NCBI RefSeq assembly: GCF_014873145.1
Contig: NZ_JADBEK010000001.1
Span: 7,688,001-7,752,000, forward strand
DNA: 64,000 nucleotides
Direction: 5' to 3'
Source of the DNA: Nonomuraea angiospora
Lineage (GTDB): Bacteria; Actinomycetota; Actinomycetes; Streptosporangiales; Streptosporangiaceae
Positions 42,433 to 51,876 of this stretch are shown here, one piece after another. A program made the position numbers and the translations under genes. Under the pieces are notes generated by a model. It worked only from the letters and a program-made list of their open reading frames with translations, was not told the origin of the DNA and made no database searches. The first letter of the stretch is position 1. Each line of letters begins with the position of its first letter.

Positions 42433-43737
42433 GTGTCATTTGTGGCCGACCTACGCGTGGTCCTGCGGGGCGAAGATTTCCGGCGGTTGTTCGCCACCCG
42501 GCTGATCTCCCAGTTCTCCGACGGGATCTTCCAGTTCGGGGTGGCCGGATTCGCCTTCTTCAGCCCCGAGAGCCAGACGACGGCGCTCGCGGTGGCCGCC
42601 GGGCTGGCGGTGCTGCTGCTGCCGTACAGCGTGCTCGGGCCCTTCGTGGGCGTGTTCATCGACCGCTGGTCACGACGGCAGATCCTGGTGGTCGCGCCGA
42701 TCGTGCGCGGCGCGCTGCTGCTGGTCGCGGCGGCGCTGGTCGCCGTCGACGTGCCGGACCCGGTCTTCTACGGCGCGGCGCTGGCCGTGCTGGGCGTCAA
42801 CAGGTTCTTCCTGGCCGCGCTCGGCGCCTCGCTGCCGCACGTGGTGCCGCCCGACCGGCTGATGGCCGCCAACGCGGTCGTCCCCACGTCGGGCACCGTG
42901 GTCACGTTCGTGGGCGTGGGGCTCGGTTATCTGCTGCGCAAGGTGTTCGGCGCCGAGGACCACGGCGTGGCGCTGCTCCTGGTCGTCTCGGGCGTGGTAT
43001 TCGGCCTGAGCGCGCTGGTCGCGCGGACGATGGACCGCGGCCTGCTCGGCCCGCAGTCCGACCCGAGCCGGCCGCAGGCGCGCGAGGCCCTGCGCAACGT
43101 GGTCGGCGGCCTCACGGACGGCGCCAGGCACCTGGTCAAGCACCGCGTCGCGGCCTCCACCATGGGCGCGATGGCCGCCCACCGCTTCTTCTACGGCATA
43201 GCCACCGCGCTCGGCATCATCCTCTACCGCTACTACTTCTACAACGGCGACGCCGACGCCGCGCTGAGCGGGGTCAGCCTGGTCGTGGCGACCTCCGGCG
43301 TCGGCTACGCCATCGCCGTGGTCATCACCCCGTACGCCACCGAGCGGTTCACGATCGAGCGCTGGGTGCCGATCGCGCTGACGACGGCCGGGGTGCTGAC
43401 GGCGGCGCTGGTGCTGCCGTTCCAGGAGTGGGGGCTGCCGGTGGCGGGGTTCGTGCTGGGCGTGGCCGGGCAGAGCGTCAAGATCTGCGCCGACACCACG
43501 GTCCAGCGCGACGTCGAGGACATCTACCTGGGCCGGGCGTTCTCGATCTACGACATGCTCTTCAACGGCATGTACGTCCTCGCCGCGGCCCTGTCGGCGG
43601 CCATCCTGCCCGCCGACGGCAAGTCCTACGCGGCCGTCGTGATCGCCGCCGTCGGCTATCCCCTGGCCGCGCTCGCGTACCGGATGATCACGCGCCCACG
43701 TCGTTCGACCTCGCCCACTCCAACAGCGCCTCGGTAG
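42433..43737 (+). CDS. MFS transporter
   Basis: 434 residues, 12 transmembrane helices. Motif A variant GVFIDRWSRRQILV after helix 2, and a long central loop RTMDRGLLGPQSDPSRPQAREALRNVV between the two halves. An exporter of the DHA3 kind is most likely; substrate unknown. The last 50 bp overlap the convergent CCA-adding enzyme gene. Confidence 0.9.
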   Translation: MSFVADLRVVLRGEDFRRLFATRLISQFSDGIFQFGVAGFAFFSPESQTTALAVAAGLAVLLLPYSVLGPFVGVFIDRWSRRQILVVAPIVRGALLLVAAALVAVDVPDPVFYGAALAVLGVNRFFLAALGASLPHVVPPDRLMAANAVVPTSGTVVTFVGVGLGYLLRKVFGAEDHGVALLLVVSGVVFGLSALVARTMDRGLLGPQSDPSRPQAREALRNVVGGLTDGARHLVKHRVAASTMGAMAAHRFFYGIATALGIILYRYYFYNGDADAALSGVSLVVATSGVGYAIAVVITPYATERFTIERWVPIALTTAGVLTAALVLPFQEWGLPVAGFVLGVAGQSVKICADTTVQRDVEDIYLGRAFSIYDMLFNGMYVLAAALSAAILPADGKSYAAVVIAAVGYPLAALAYRMITRPRRSTSPTPTAPR

Positions 43738-45151
43738 CCGCTTCCTTGCCGATCACGCCCTTGTCGAGCCTGATCTCCAGCAGGAACTTGTACGCCCGGC
43801 CCACCACCGGCCCCGGCCCGATGCCGAGGACCCGCTGGATCTCGTTGCCGTCGAGCTCGGGGCGGATCTTGGCCAGCTCCTCCTCGTCGGCGAGCTTGGC
43901 GATGCGCTCCTCGAGCTGGTCGTAGGTCCGCGACAGCGTCACCGCCTTGCGCTTGTTGCGCGTGGTGCAGTCGGCCCTGGTCAGCTTGTGGAGCCGGTCC
44001 AGCAGGTGGCCGGCGTCGCGCACGTAGCGGCGTACGGCGCTGTCGGTCCACTCCCCCGTGCCGTAGCCGTGGAAGCGCAGGTGCAGCTCCACCAGCCGCG
44101 CCACGTCCGACACCACGTCCTTGGGGAACTTCAGCTCCGCCATGCGCTTCTTGGTCATCTGCGCGCCGACCACCTCGTGGTGGTGGAACGACACCCGCCC
44201 GCCCGTCTCGTGGCGGCGCGTCTTCGGCTTGCCGATGTCGTGCATGAGCGCCGCCCAGCGCAGGATGCGGTCGGCCTTGCCGTCCTCCTCCTGCGCGATG
44301 GCCTGGTCGAGCACGGTCAGCGTGTGCTCGTAGACGTCCTTGTGCCGGTGGTGCTCGTCGATCTCCAGCCGCAGCTTGGGCAGCTCGGGCAGCACGTGCG
44401 CGGCCAGCCCGGTCTCGACCAGCAGCCGCAGGCCCTCGCGCGGGTTGCCGCCGCAGACGAGCTTGTCGAGCTCCTCGCGGATGCGCTCGGCCGAGACGAT
44501 CTCGATGCGCCCGGCCATCGCGATCATCGCCGCCACGGCGCCCTCGTCCACCGCGAACCCGAGCTGCGAGGCGAACCTGGCGGCCCGCAGCATGCGCAGC
44601 GGGTCGTCGCCGAAGGACCGTTCGGGGGTGCCCGGCGTGCGCAGCACCTTGGCCTTCAGGTCGTCGAGCCCGCCGTACGGGTCGACGAACTCGTGGCCCG
44701 GCAGCCGCACCGCCATCGCGTTGACCGCGAAGTCGCGCCGTTCGAGGTCCTCGTCGAGCGTCTCGCCGTACATGACCTCGGGCTTGCGCGACTTCGGGTC
44801 GTACGACTCGCTCCGGTACGTCGTGATCTCGATCAGCCAGCCGCCCTTGCGCAGGCCCACAGTGCCGAAGTCGATGCCGATGGTCCAGACGGAGTCGGCC
44901 CAGTCCCTGACGATCTCCAGCACCCGCTCGGGGCGGGCGTCGGTGGTCAGGTCGAGGTCGTTGCCGATGCGGCCGAGCAGCAGATCGCGTACGGGGCCGC
45001 CGACGAGGGCCAGCTCGTGGCCCTGTGCCGCGAAGAGGCGGCCGAGCTCGTCGGCCACCGGGGCGATCTTGCGGAACAGGTCCGTCATGGCCCGCCGTTG
45101 GCTGTCAGTCAGAGTTGAGTCGGACAAGCGGGTAGGTCCTTCTGGGAGCAT
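43688..45151 (-). CDS. CCA tRNA nucleotidyltransferase (PcnA-like)
   Basis: Adds or repairs the tRNA 3' CCA end. 487 residues: class II nucleotidyltransferase head LVGGPVRDLLLGRIGNDLDLTTDARP (G-G-x-VRD and DxD), RRDFAVNAMA, RRAARF-type segment (LRAARFASQLGF), then an HD domain (WAALMHDIGKPKTR, HHHEVVGAQM). In actinobacteria this HD-containing form lies beside the murJ-sigM cluster, as here. ATG at 45151 chosen; starts at 45175 (GTG) or 45088 are possible. Confidence 0.93.
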   Translation of the reverse strand: MLPEGPTRLSDSTLTDSQRRAMTDLFRKIAPVADELGRLFAAQGHELALVGGPVRDLLLGRIGNDLDLTTDARPERVLEIVRDWADSVWTIGIDFGTVGLRKGGWLIEITTYRSESYDPKSRKPEVMYGETLDEDLERRDFAVNAMAVRLPGHEFVDPYGGLDDLKAKVLRTPGTPERSFGDDPLRMLRAARFASQLGFAVDEGAVAAMIAMAGRIEIVSAERIREELDKLVCGGNPREGLRLLVETGLAAHVLPELPKLRLEIDEHHRHKDVYEHTLTVLDQAIAQEEDGKADRILRWAALMHDIGKPKTRRHETGGRVSFHHHEVVGAQMTKKRMAELKFPKDVVSDVARLVELHLRFHGYGTGEWTDSAVRRYVRDAGHLLDRLHKLTRADCTTRNKRKAVTLSRTYDQLEERIAKLADEEELAKIRPELDGNEIQRVLGIGPGPVVGRAYKFLLEIRLDKGVIGKEAATEALLEWARSNDVGA

Positions 45152-45241
45152 TCCGGAACATATCCCCCGAGCCACACCAGGTCCGGGTTACCGTCGGTCC
45201 AAGGACCGTCGGGGGCCAGGGAACGAGGCAAGGAGGACTAT

Positions 45242-45769
45242 ATGAAGGACGCCCTCGCGATCCACCGCTGGCTCCTCGCCCACCAGGTCCATCATGAGAT
45301 CGTACGCCTTCCGCGTCCCATGACTTGCGCGGAAGATCTGCCCGAGGCGGTCTCCGCGGCGCCGAGCAGGTGCCTGATGGTCACGGTGCTCGAGGTCGCC
45401 ACGAGGGTCGGCCGCGAGGTCGTCATCGCGGTCACCACCCCCGTGTCGGCGCCGCCACCGGTGGGAGCCGTCGGCGGAGTGCTGGGCGTGCGCCGGGTGC
45501 GACCGGCTCCGGTCCACGTGGTCAACGCGGCCACCGACTACGCGAGCGGGCTGGTGTGCCCGCTGCTCCTGCCCGAGCCGCTGCCCAAGTTCGTCGACGA
45601 CCGGCTGCCGGCCGACTTCCTGACCGACGGCGGGCCGGTCTACACCCCGACCGGCGAACGGCATACCGCCCTGACCCTGCGCGCACTCGACCTGATCGCA
45701 CTTCTGCCAGGCAAGATGGTCGACCTCAGGGCGAAAGGATCACGTGAGGCGGTCGCGCGGCGGCACTGA
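45242..45769 (+). CDS. YbaK/aminoacyl-tRNA deacylase-like protein
   Basis: 175 residues. The pattern IHRWLLAHQVHHEIVRLPRPM...AEDLPEAV, a hydrophobic core strand (CLMVTVLEV) and the late GPVYTPTGERHTALTLRALDLIAL match the YbaK/ProX editing fold, though the usual Lys in the K-T-L segment is not evident. It sits divergently from the CCA-adding enzyme, where mycobacteria and streptomycetes usually have a NUDIX gene. Activity uncertain. Confidence 0.65.
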   Translation: MKDALAIHRWLLAHQVHHEIVRLPRPMTCAEDLPEAVSAAPSRCLMVTVLEVATRVGREVVIAVTTPVSAPPPVGAVGGVLGVRRVRPAPVHVVNAATDYASGLVCPLLLPEPLPKFVDDRLPADFLTDGGPVYTPTGERHTALTLRALDLIALLPGKMVDLRAKGSREAVARRH

Positions 45770-45789
45770 GCCCGTACCATTGCGGGCGT

Positions 45790-47943
45790 GTGTCGTCGTC
45801 CTCCAGCTCGGGCATTCGCGTGATCCGTAAGGCCACGCTGCTCGCCGCGCTGCTCGCCCTCACCGTGGTGGCGACCGCGCCCGGCGCGGCTGCCGCGAAG
45901 TCCGCGAAGGCGATCAGGCAGACCGTGGCCCTGTCGATCTCGTCGATCTCGCCTCAGGTGCCGACCGCGCAGACCGATGTGATCAAGTTCACCGGCTCCC
46001 TCCGCAACGACAGCGGCGCGCCGCAGAACGGCCTGCGCGTGCGCCTGCGTTACGCCTCGCAGAAGTTCCCCGACCGCGCCGCCCTGACCACCTACCAGAA
46101 CGACCAGAACCCCGCGACTCTGTGGGGCATCGGCTCCCAGAACTCGTTCATGGACGTGCCGGCGCTGGCCGCCGGCGCCCAGGCGCGATGGGAGTTCACC
46201 GCGACGCCCGTGCAGCTCGGCTACCGCTCGTTCGGGGTCTACCCGGTGGCCGTGGAGGTGATCCAGAACGGCGTGCAGGTCATGACGCAGCGCACGTACC
46301 TCACCTACGCGCCGCCCACGGTGCCGAAGCTGCCGCGCAACAAGCTGGCCATCGCCCTGCCCGTCATCGACCAGCCCCATCGCGGGACCGACCGCGACGC
46401 GAAGAGCGGCGCGCCGCTGTTCGTGGACGACAAGCTGAGCCAGTCGATCACCGGCAAGGGCCGCCTGGCCGACCTGGCGCGCATCGCGCAGGCCGCGCCC
46501 AAGGCCGTCACCTGGTTCATGGAGCCCTCGCTGCTCGACGACCTCGACGCGATGAAGAACAAGTACCTGGTCAAGGTCAAGGACGAGACGCAGGAGAAGC
46601 CCGCCAACCCCGAGGCCGCCAACTGGCTGACGACCATGCGCACCGCGCTGGCCAGCTCTCCCGTGGCCGCGGTCCCGTACGCCGATCCCGACGTGGCCGC
46701 GCTCGCGCACCAGGGGCTGGACACGCAGACCGGCCGGGCGATCGAGCTGGGCAGGCAGAAGGCCGCCGCGCTGCTCCAGCGCGAGGTCAAGACCAACATC
46801 AACTGGCCGCCCGCCGGCATGCTCGACGCCGACGCGCTCGACCTGCTCTCGGTCAGCAAGGACCGGGTCGACACGGTCCTGCTCAACTCCACCAACCTGC
46901 CGCCGCAGCCGCCCGTACCGTTCACGCCCGACGCCGCCTCCACGCTCGACTCGGTCAACGGGCCCGTCACCGCGCTGGTCGCCGACGCCGAGCTGAGCAA
47001 GCTCTTCGAGCCCGCGGCGCCCACCTCCGTGCTGCTCAGCACGCAGCGTTTCATCGCCGAGACCGCGATGATCGCCGCGGAGGCCGGCCAGACCTCGCCC
47101 AGGTCCCTCGTCATCGCCCCGTCGCGCCGGTGGGACCCCAACCCCACGCTCGTCAACGCGCTGATCAAGACCGCGAACAAGTTGCCGTGGCTGCATCTGA
47201 CCCCGCTGGAGTCGATCAAGTCGACCAAGCTGTCGGTGCCGCGCGCCGGGCTGACCTACACCGACCAGGACCGCAAGGAAGAGCTGACCGCGAAATACCT
47301 CAACCCGGTCAAGGACATCGCGTCGAAGGCGCAGCTCACCTCCCTGATCACGGAGGCGAAGACGCCGTCCAGCTTCGACGCGGCGGTCCTGCGGCTGACC
47401 TCCTCGGCCTGGCGCAACAGCACCCGCGCGGGCCGCGCGGTGACCAAGCTGGTCAGCGCGGCGGTGACGGACCAGACCGAGAAGATCGAGATCACCGGGT
47501 CGGGCCCCACCCGGACCCGCACGCTGGCGGGCAGCAGCGGCCAGGTCCCGATCAGCGTCAAGAACGAGCTGGGCGTGCCGATCGCCCTCTACATCGACGT
47601 CACGTCCAACAACCCCGAGCTGTTGCAGGTCGACTTCCCGCAGACGGAGCCGATGACGATCGGCCCCCGGCAGAGCGGCATGGTCCAGGTGAAGATGAAC
47701 GCCGCCCCCGGCACCAGCGGCGACGCGACGGTCACCGTGCAGCTCAAGACCTCCGACAACCAGCCGTACGGCAAGCCGCAGCGGCTGACCATCCGTACCA
47801 CCGGCTACACCGGGATCGCCTCGGTGATCGTGGGCGCCGCCCTGACCGTGATGCTCGCCGCCGTGGTGATGCGAGTGCTGCGGCGCAGGTCGGAGCGGAA
47901 GCTCGCGCACGCGGCCAAGACCCGGGAGAATGAGATCGTATGA
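45790..47943 (+). CDS. DUF6049-family secreted, membrane-anchored protein
   Basis: 717 residues. Signal peptide (about 1-36, ends GAAAAKS), large extracytoplasmic region with two beta-sandwich-like parts (VALSISSISPQVPTAQTD ... and VPISVKNELGVPIALYIDVTSNNPELL), one C-terminal helix (GIASVIVGAALTVMLAAVVM) and a basic cytoplasmic tail. It corresponds to Rv3909 before mviN in mycobacteria and is coupled to murJ by a 4-bp overlap, suggesting a role with lipid II export. Confidence 0.88.
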   Translation: MSSSSSSGIRVIRKATLLAALLALTVVATAPGAAAAKSAKAIRQTVALSISSISPQVPTAQTDVIKFTGSLRNDSGAPQNGLRVRLRYASQKFPDRAALTTYQNDQNPATLWGIGSQNSFMDVPALAAGAQARWEFTATPVQLGYRSFGVYPVAVEVIQNGVQVMTQRTYLTYAPPTVPKLPRNKLAIALPVIDQPHRGTDRDAKSGAPLFVDDKLSQSITGKGRLADLARIAQAAPKAVTWFMEPSLLDDLDAMKNKYLVKVKDETQEKPANPEAANWLTTMRTALASSPVAAVPYADPDVAALAHQGLDTQTGRAIELGRQKAAALLQREVKTNINWPPAGMLDADALDLLSVSKDRVDTVLLNSTNLPPQPPVPFTPDAASTLDSVNGPVTALVADAELSKLFEPAAPTSVLLSTQRFIAETAMIAAEAGQTSPRSLVIAPSRRWDPNPTLVNALIKTANKLPWLHLTPLESIKSTKLSVPRAGLTYTDQDRKEELTAKYLNPVKDIASKAQLTSLITEAKTPSSFDAAVLRLTSSAWRNSTRAGRAVTKLVSAAVTDQTEKIEITGSGPTRTRTLAGSSGQVPISVKNELGVPIALYIDVTSNNPELLQVDFPQTEPMTIGPRQSGMVQVKMNAAPGTSGDATVTVQLKTSDNQPYGKPQRLTIRTTGYTGIASVIVGAALTVMLAAVVMRVLRRRSERKLAHAAKTRENEIV

Positions 47944-49547
47944 GTCGCATGCTTCGGGCCAGCGCCATCATGGCGGCGGGCACGATGGTGTCCAGGGTCA
48001 CGGGGTTCGTGCGGACCATGGTGCTGGCCTACGCCATCGGCACGAAGGCGCTGGGCGACTCCTACAACGCGGCGTACGCGATCCCGTACAGCATCCTCGA
48101 CCTGCTGCTGCTCGGCGTGCTGAGCAGCGTCGTGGTGCCGATGATCGTCCGGGCGCAGCAGCACGACGCCGACGGCGGCCGGGCCTACGAGCAGCGGCTG
48201 CTGACGATCTCGGCGGTGGCGCTGATCGTGGTGGCGGTGCTGGCGGTGTTCGGCGCGCCGCTGCTGATCGACCTCTACACCGACTGGGCGCCGGGCAGCC
48301 CCAAGTTCGAGGTCGCGGTCACGCTGGCCCGCTTCATCCTGCCGCAGCTCGCCTTCTTCGGCGTGGGCGCGGTGGCGGGCGCCATCCTCAACACCCGCGA
48401 CCGCTACGGCGCGCCCATGTGGGCGCCCGTGGTCAACAACCTGGTCGTCATCTGCGTGTTCCTGGCCTACGCCATGGTCGGCGGCGAGCGCGACAACATC
48501 GAGCAGATCAGCACCGGCGACATGGCGCTGCTCGGGCTGGGCACCACGGCGGGCATCGTGGCCCAGGCGGCCATCCTGATCGTGGCGCTCAAGCGGGTCG
48601 GGTTCGTCTTCGTGCCCCGCTTCGACGTGCGCAACGCGCGGCTGGGCGAGATGGCCAGGGCGGGCGTCTGGACGATCGGCTACGTGATCGTCACCCAGCT
48701 CGGCTTCATGCTGACCACCAACCTGGCCAGCAAGGCGGGCGACGCGGTCGAGGGGCACGGCATCAGCCCGTACACGCTGGCGTTCCAGCTCTTCCAGCTC
48801 CCGTACGGCGTCATCGGCGTCTCGGTGATCACCGCGATGCTGCCCAGGATGAGCCGGGCCGTCGGCGAGGGGCGCTTCCACGACGTGCGGAGCGAGTTCG
48901 GGTCGAGCGTGCGGCTGATCTGCTCGCTGATGGTGCCCGTGTCGCTGCTGCTCATGGTGCTCGGGCCGGCGATCACCGTGCCCATCTACGGCCACGGCGC
49001 CAACAGCGTCGCGGACGCCGTCTACATCGGCAACGTGCTGCAGGTCTACGGGCTCGCGCTGGTGCCGTTCGCGCTGTTCCAGCTGTTGCTGCGGGTCTTC
49101 TACAGCTTCGGCGACACCCGTACGCCGGTGTTCGTGGGCGCGGCCACCACGGCCGCCAACGCGGTGCTCATGCTGGTGTTCAACGCGTTGCTGCCGGCCC
49201 GGTACCTGGTGATGGGGCTGGCGCTCGCGTACGCCATCGCGTACGCGCTGGGGTCGGTCGGGGCGTGGTTGCTGGCCAGCCGCCGTGTCAGAGGGCTGGG
49301 TGGCTGGACCATCGGCATGGCGTTGACCAGGATGTACCTGGCGGCCCTGCCCACCGCTGTGGTGGCGCTCGCGGCGGTTTGGGTAGTCACGGGGGTGTTC
49401 GCCGGGCTAGGGTTCGTCAATTCGCTGATCGTCCTTGCGGTCGGCGGGGGTCTCGGGTTGCTGCTCTATCTAGGCGTCGCGCACAGAATGCGCATCCCCG
49501 AGGTCAATTCCATCGTTGGGATGGTCGCTGGGCGGGTAGGCCGGTAA
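47940..49547 (+). CDS. murJ: lipid II flippase MurJ
   Basis: Moves lipid-linked peptidoglycan precursors across the membrane. 535 residues, about 14 transmembrane helices: ASAIMAAGTMVSRVTGFVRTMVLAYAIG at the start and the conserved LLLRVFYSFGDTRTP. Unlike M. tuberculosis MviN, it ends after the membrane domain; the pseudokinase part is a separate gene downstream. Confidence 0.95.
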   Translation: MSRMLRASAIMAAGTMVSRVTGFVRTMVLAYAIGTKALGDSYNAAYAIPYSILDLLLLGVLSSVVVPMIVRAQQHDADGGRAYEQRLLTISAVALIVVAVLAVFGAPLLIDLYTDWAPGSPKFEVAVTLARFILPQLAFFGVGAVAGAILNTRDRYGAPMWAPVVNNLVVICVFLAYAMVGGERDNIEQISTGDMALLGLGTTAGIVAQAAILIVALKRVGFVFVPRFDVRNARLGEMARAGVWTIGYVIVTQLGFMLTTNLASKAGDAVEGHGISPYTLAFQLFQLPYGVIGVSVITAMLPRMSRAVGEGRFHDVRSEFGSSVRLICSLMVPVSLLLMVLGPAITVPIYGHGANSVADAVYIGNVLQVYGLALVPFALFQLLLRVFYSFGDTRTPVFVGAATTAANAVLMLVFNALLPARYLVMGLALAYAIAYALGSVGAWLLASRRVRGLGGWTIGMALTRMYLAALPTAVVALAAVWVVTGVFAGLGFVNSLIVLAVGGGLGLLLYLGVAHRMRIPEVNSIVGMVAGRVGR

Positions 49548-49615
49548 AGAACGCGGGCCGAATCCACTCGGCACTAACATGGAGCCCGACACGCGCGAAT
49601 GGAAGCAGGAGGGGC

Positions 49616-49717
49616 GTGGGCGGATCCACCCGGCATAGCGTGCCTTCGTGGGACACCACCACGCAGGTGAGTCGAGTCATGAACACGCCCGATCGGCCAA
49701 GCGGAGTGAACCTGTGA
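49616..49717 (+). CDS. possible 33-residue leader ORF
   Basis: Small ORF starting at GTG 49616 behind AGGAGGGG; its TGA overlaps the pseudokinase GTG start (GTGA), the layout of translationally coupled genes. The peptide (VGGSTRHSVPSWDTTTQVSR and onward) matches nothing I know. The spacing of ribosome-binding site to start is short, so translation is uncertain. Confidence 0.3.
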   Translation: MGGSTRHSVPSWDTTTQVSRVMNTPDRPSGVNL

Positions 49718-51225
49718 GCACGTCGGCCGTCGAACCCGGCACCCGTCTGGCCGAGCGCTTCAGGCTCGAGGACCGCGTCAGCGAGTCCGACGGAGCCACG
49801 CTCTGGAAGGCCATCGATGAGATCCTCGCGCGTCCCGTGGCCGTCCACACCTTCGCGCCCGACTTCCCCCGCGTCCACGAGGTGGTCACGGCCGCCCGCG
49901 CCGCGAGCAGGCTGACCGACCCGCGTCTGACGCAGGTGTTCGACGCAGCGGAGGACGAGAAGGCCGCCTACGTCGTCAGCGAGTGGGTCACCGGCGAGTC
50001 GCTGACCGACCTGCTCGCCTCCGGCCCGCTGGAGCCCGAGCGCGCGGCGGGCCTGGTGGCCGAGGCCGCCGAGGCGCTCGCGCACGCCCACGAGGCGCAG
50101 CTCTACCACCTGTGCCTGCGCCCCTCCCACCTGGTGTGGACGACGGGCAACACGGTCAAGGTGCTCGGGGTGGCCGTCGACGCGGCCCTGTCCGGGCTCA
50201 CCACCGACCAGCCGGCGCTCGACGACGCCGAGGGGCTGGGCCGGCTGCTGTACGCCGGGCTGACCGGCCACTGGCCGGGCGACGAGGAAGAGGGCGGCCT
50301 GCCCGCGGCCCCCATGACCGACGGCCACTTCTGCACGCCCCGGCAGGTCACCGCCGGCGTGCCGAGCTACCTCGACACGGTGACCGTGCGCGCGTGCCTG
50401 CCCGAGTCCCGCAAGGGCACGGGCGCGCTGGCCAGCCCGGCCGACATGGCCGAGGCGCTGTCCGGCGTGGCCAGGCCCATGCCGATCCCGATCTCCTACC
50501 CCTCGACCCCCGCGGTGGCCTCCGCCTCCCACACCGAGGGCCTGGACCTCGTCCACCGCCAGCAGCTCACCGTCCCGCCGAGCCCGCCCCCGCCGCCACG
50601 CCGTCCCTCGGGCGGCGGCAGCACGCTCAACCGCGTGCTGATGACGCTGGTCGTGCTGCTCGTCATCGCGGCCGTCGGCGTCGGCGCCTGGACGATCGGC
50701 CGCAGCCTGGGCAGCCCGACCAAGCCTGAGGCGTCGGGCTCCAGCCCCAGCGCCTCCACCTCCGCCTCGGCCGAGGCCCAGACCGTCAAGCCGAAGAAGG
50801 CCCAGGGCTTCGACCCGCTCGGCGACAACAGCGAGAAGCCCGAGATGGCCGACCTCGCCATCGACGGCAAGCCCAGCACCTTGTGGAAGACGGAGCGCTA
50901 CACCAGCGCCGATCTGGGCAATCTCAAGAAGGGCGTGGGCCTGCTGCTCGACATGGGCAAGTCCATGCAGATCAGCGACGTGGTCGCTACGCTGTCCGAT
51001 GCCCCGGGCGCGAGCGTCGAGCTCAAGGTGGGCGACTCGCCCGATCTGTCGTCACTGAAGACGGTGGCGACCGAGAAGAACGCCGCAGGTAAGACCACTC
51101 TTACCCCTGATCAGCCGGCAACTGGACAGTACGTTTTGATCTGGTTTACCCGGGTTCCGATGGATGGGGGCGAGTTTCATGGCACCATCTATGAAGTAGT
51201 GGTGCACTCTCCCGGATCGGCATAA
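49714..51225 (+). CDS. membrane pseudokinase with extracytoplasmic sugar-binding-like domain
   Basis: 503 residues. The kinase-like domain (about 10-250) lacks every catalytic motif: His replaces the ATP-site Lys (VAVHTF), HRD is LCLRPSH, and DFG is absent. A Pro-rich linker, one membrane helix (VLMTLVVLLVIAAVGVGAW) and an extracytoplasmic discoidin/lectin-like domain (AIDGKPSTLWKTERY) follow. This equals the C-terminal half of mycobacterial MviN, where the pseudokinase recruits an FHA protein after phosphorylation. Start at GTG 49714 behind GGAG. Confidence 0.85.
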   Translation: MSTSAVEPGTRLAERFRLEDRVSESDGATLWKAIDEILARPVAVHTFAPDFPRVHEVVTAARAASRLTDPRLTQVFDAAEDEKAAYVVSEWVTGESLTDLLASGPLEPERAAGLVAEAAEALAHAHEAQLYHLCLRPSHLVWTTGNTVKVLGVAVDAALSGLTTDQPALDDAEGLGRLLYAGLTGHWPGDEEEGGLPAAPMTDGHFCTPRQVTAGVPSYLDTVTVRACLPESRKGTGALASPADMAEALSGVARPMPIPISYPSTPAVASASHTEGLDLVHRQQLTVPPSPPPPPRRPSGGGSTLNRVLMTLVVLLVIAAVGVGAWTIGRSLGSPTKPEASGSSPSASTSASAEAQTVKPKKAQGFDPLGDNSEKPEMADLAIDGKPSTLWKTERYTSADLGNLKKGVGLLLDMGKSMQISDVVATLSDAPGASVELKVGDSPDLSSLKTVATEKNAAGKTTLTPDQPATGQYVLIWFTRVPMDGGEFHGTIYEVVVHSPGSA

Positions 51226-51240
51226 CCAGGAATCTCTCTT

Positions 51241-51876
51241 GTGAACTCCCCACCCGAGACACCCTCAGCAGCGGAGCGGCCGGCGGTAACTGACGCCGAG
51301 CTGCTGACCGCGCACATCAACGGGGATCCTCACGCCTTCAGCGAAATCGTCAAACGGCACCGCGACCGCATGTGGGCGGTCGCCCTGCGTACGCTCGGTG
51401 ACCCCGACGAGGCCGCCGACGCCGTGCAGGATGCCTTCGTCTCCGCATATCGCAAGGCCGCCACGTTTCGCGGCGAAGCGGCCGTCACGACCTGGCTCCA
51501 CCGGATCGTGGTCAACGCCTGCCTCGACAGGATGCGCCGCAAATCGGTCCGGCCCGTCGCCGACGACGAGCTGATCGAGGCCGCTGAACGCGAGACCCCC
51601 CTGCCCGACCAGACCGTCGAACGCGAAGTCTCCATGGAGGTTTCGGCCGCATTGAAACTCCTGCCCAGCGACCAGCGGGCGGCTCTCGTCCTCGTCGACA
51701 TGATGGGTTATTCGGTCGAAGACGCAGCTCAGGTGCTCCAAGTGCCGAGCGGCACGGTCAAGAGCCGCTGCGCTCGAGGGCGCGCGAAACTTGCCCCAAT
51801 TCTTTCCCATCTGCGGAACCGATCGGACCTCAATCGCGTCTCATCCGCGAAGGGAGCAGAACTTCGTGACGGGTGA
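51241..51876 (+). CDS. sigM: ECF sigma factor SigM
   Basis: 211 residues. Region 2: FSEIVKRHRDRMWAVALRTLGDPDEAADAVQDAFVSAYRKAATFRGEAAVTTWLHRIVVNACLD; region 4: LLPSDQRAALVLVDMMGYSVEDAAQVLQVPSGTVKSRCARGRAKL. Assigned to SigM by its place between the MurJ/pseudokinase genes and anti-sigma/trxB, as in streptomycetes and mycobacteria. GTG start, 15 bp after the pseudokinase. Overlaps the anti-sigma gene by 11 bp. Confidence 0.92.
   Translation: MNSPPETPSAAERPAVTDAELLTAHINGDPHAFSEIVKRHRDRMWAVALRTLGDPDEAADAVQDAFVSAYRKAATFRGEAAVTTWLHRIVVNACLDRMRRKSVRPVADDELIEAAERETPLPDQTVEREVSMEVSAALKLLPSDQRAALVLVDMMGYSVEDAAQVLQVPSGTVKSRCARGRAKLAPILSHLRNRSDLNRVSSAKGAELRDG

Noticed and set aside
45640..47910. 756-codon minus-strand open frame
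   Set aside because: Antisense to the DUF6049 gene, which has a signal peptide, membrane anchor and operon coupling to murJ.
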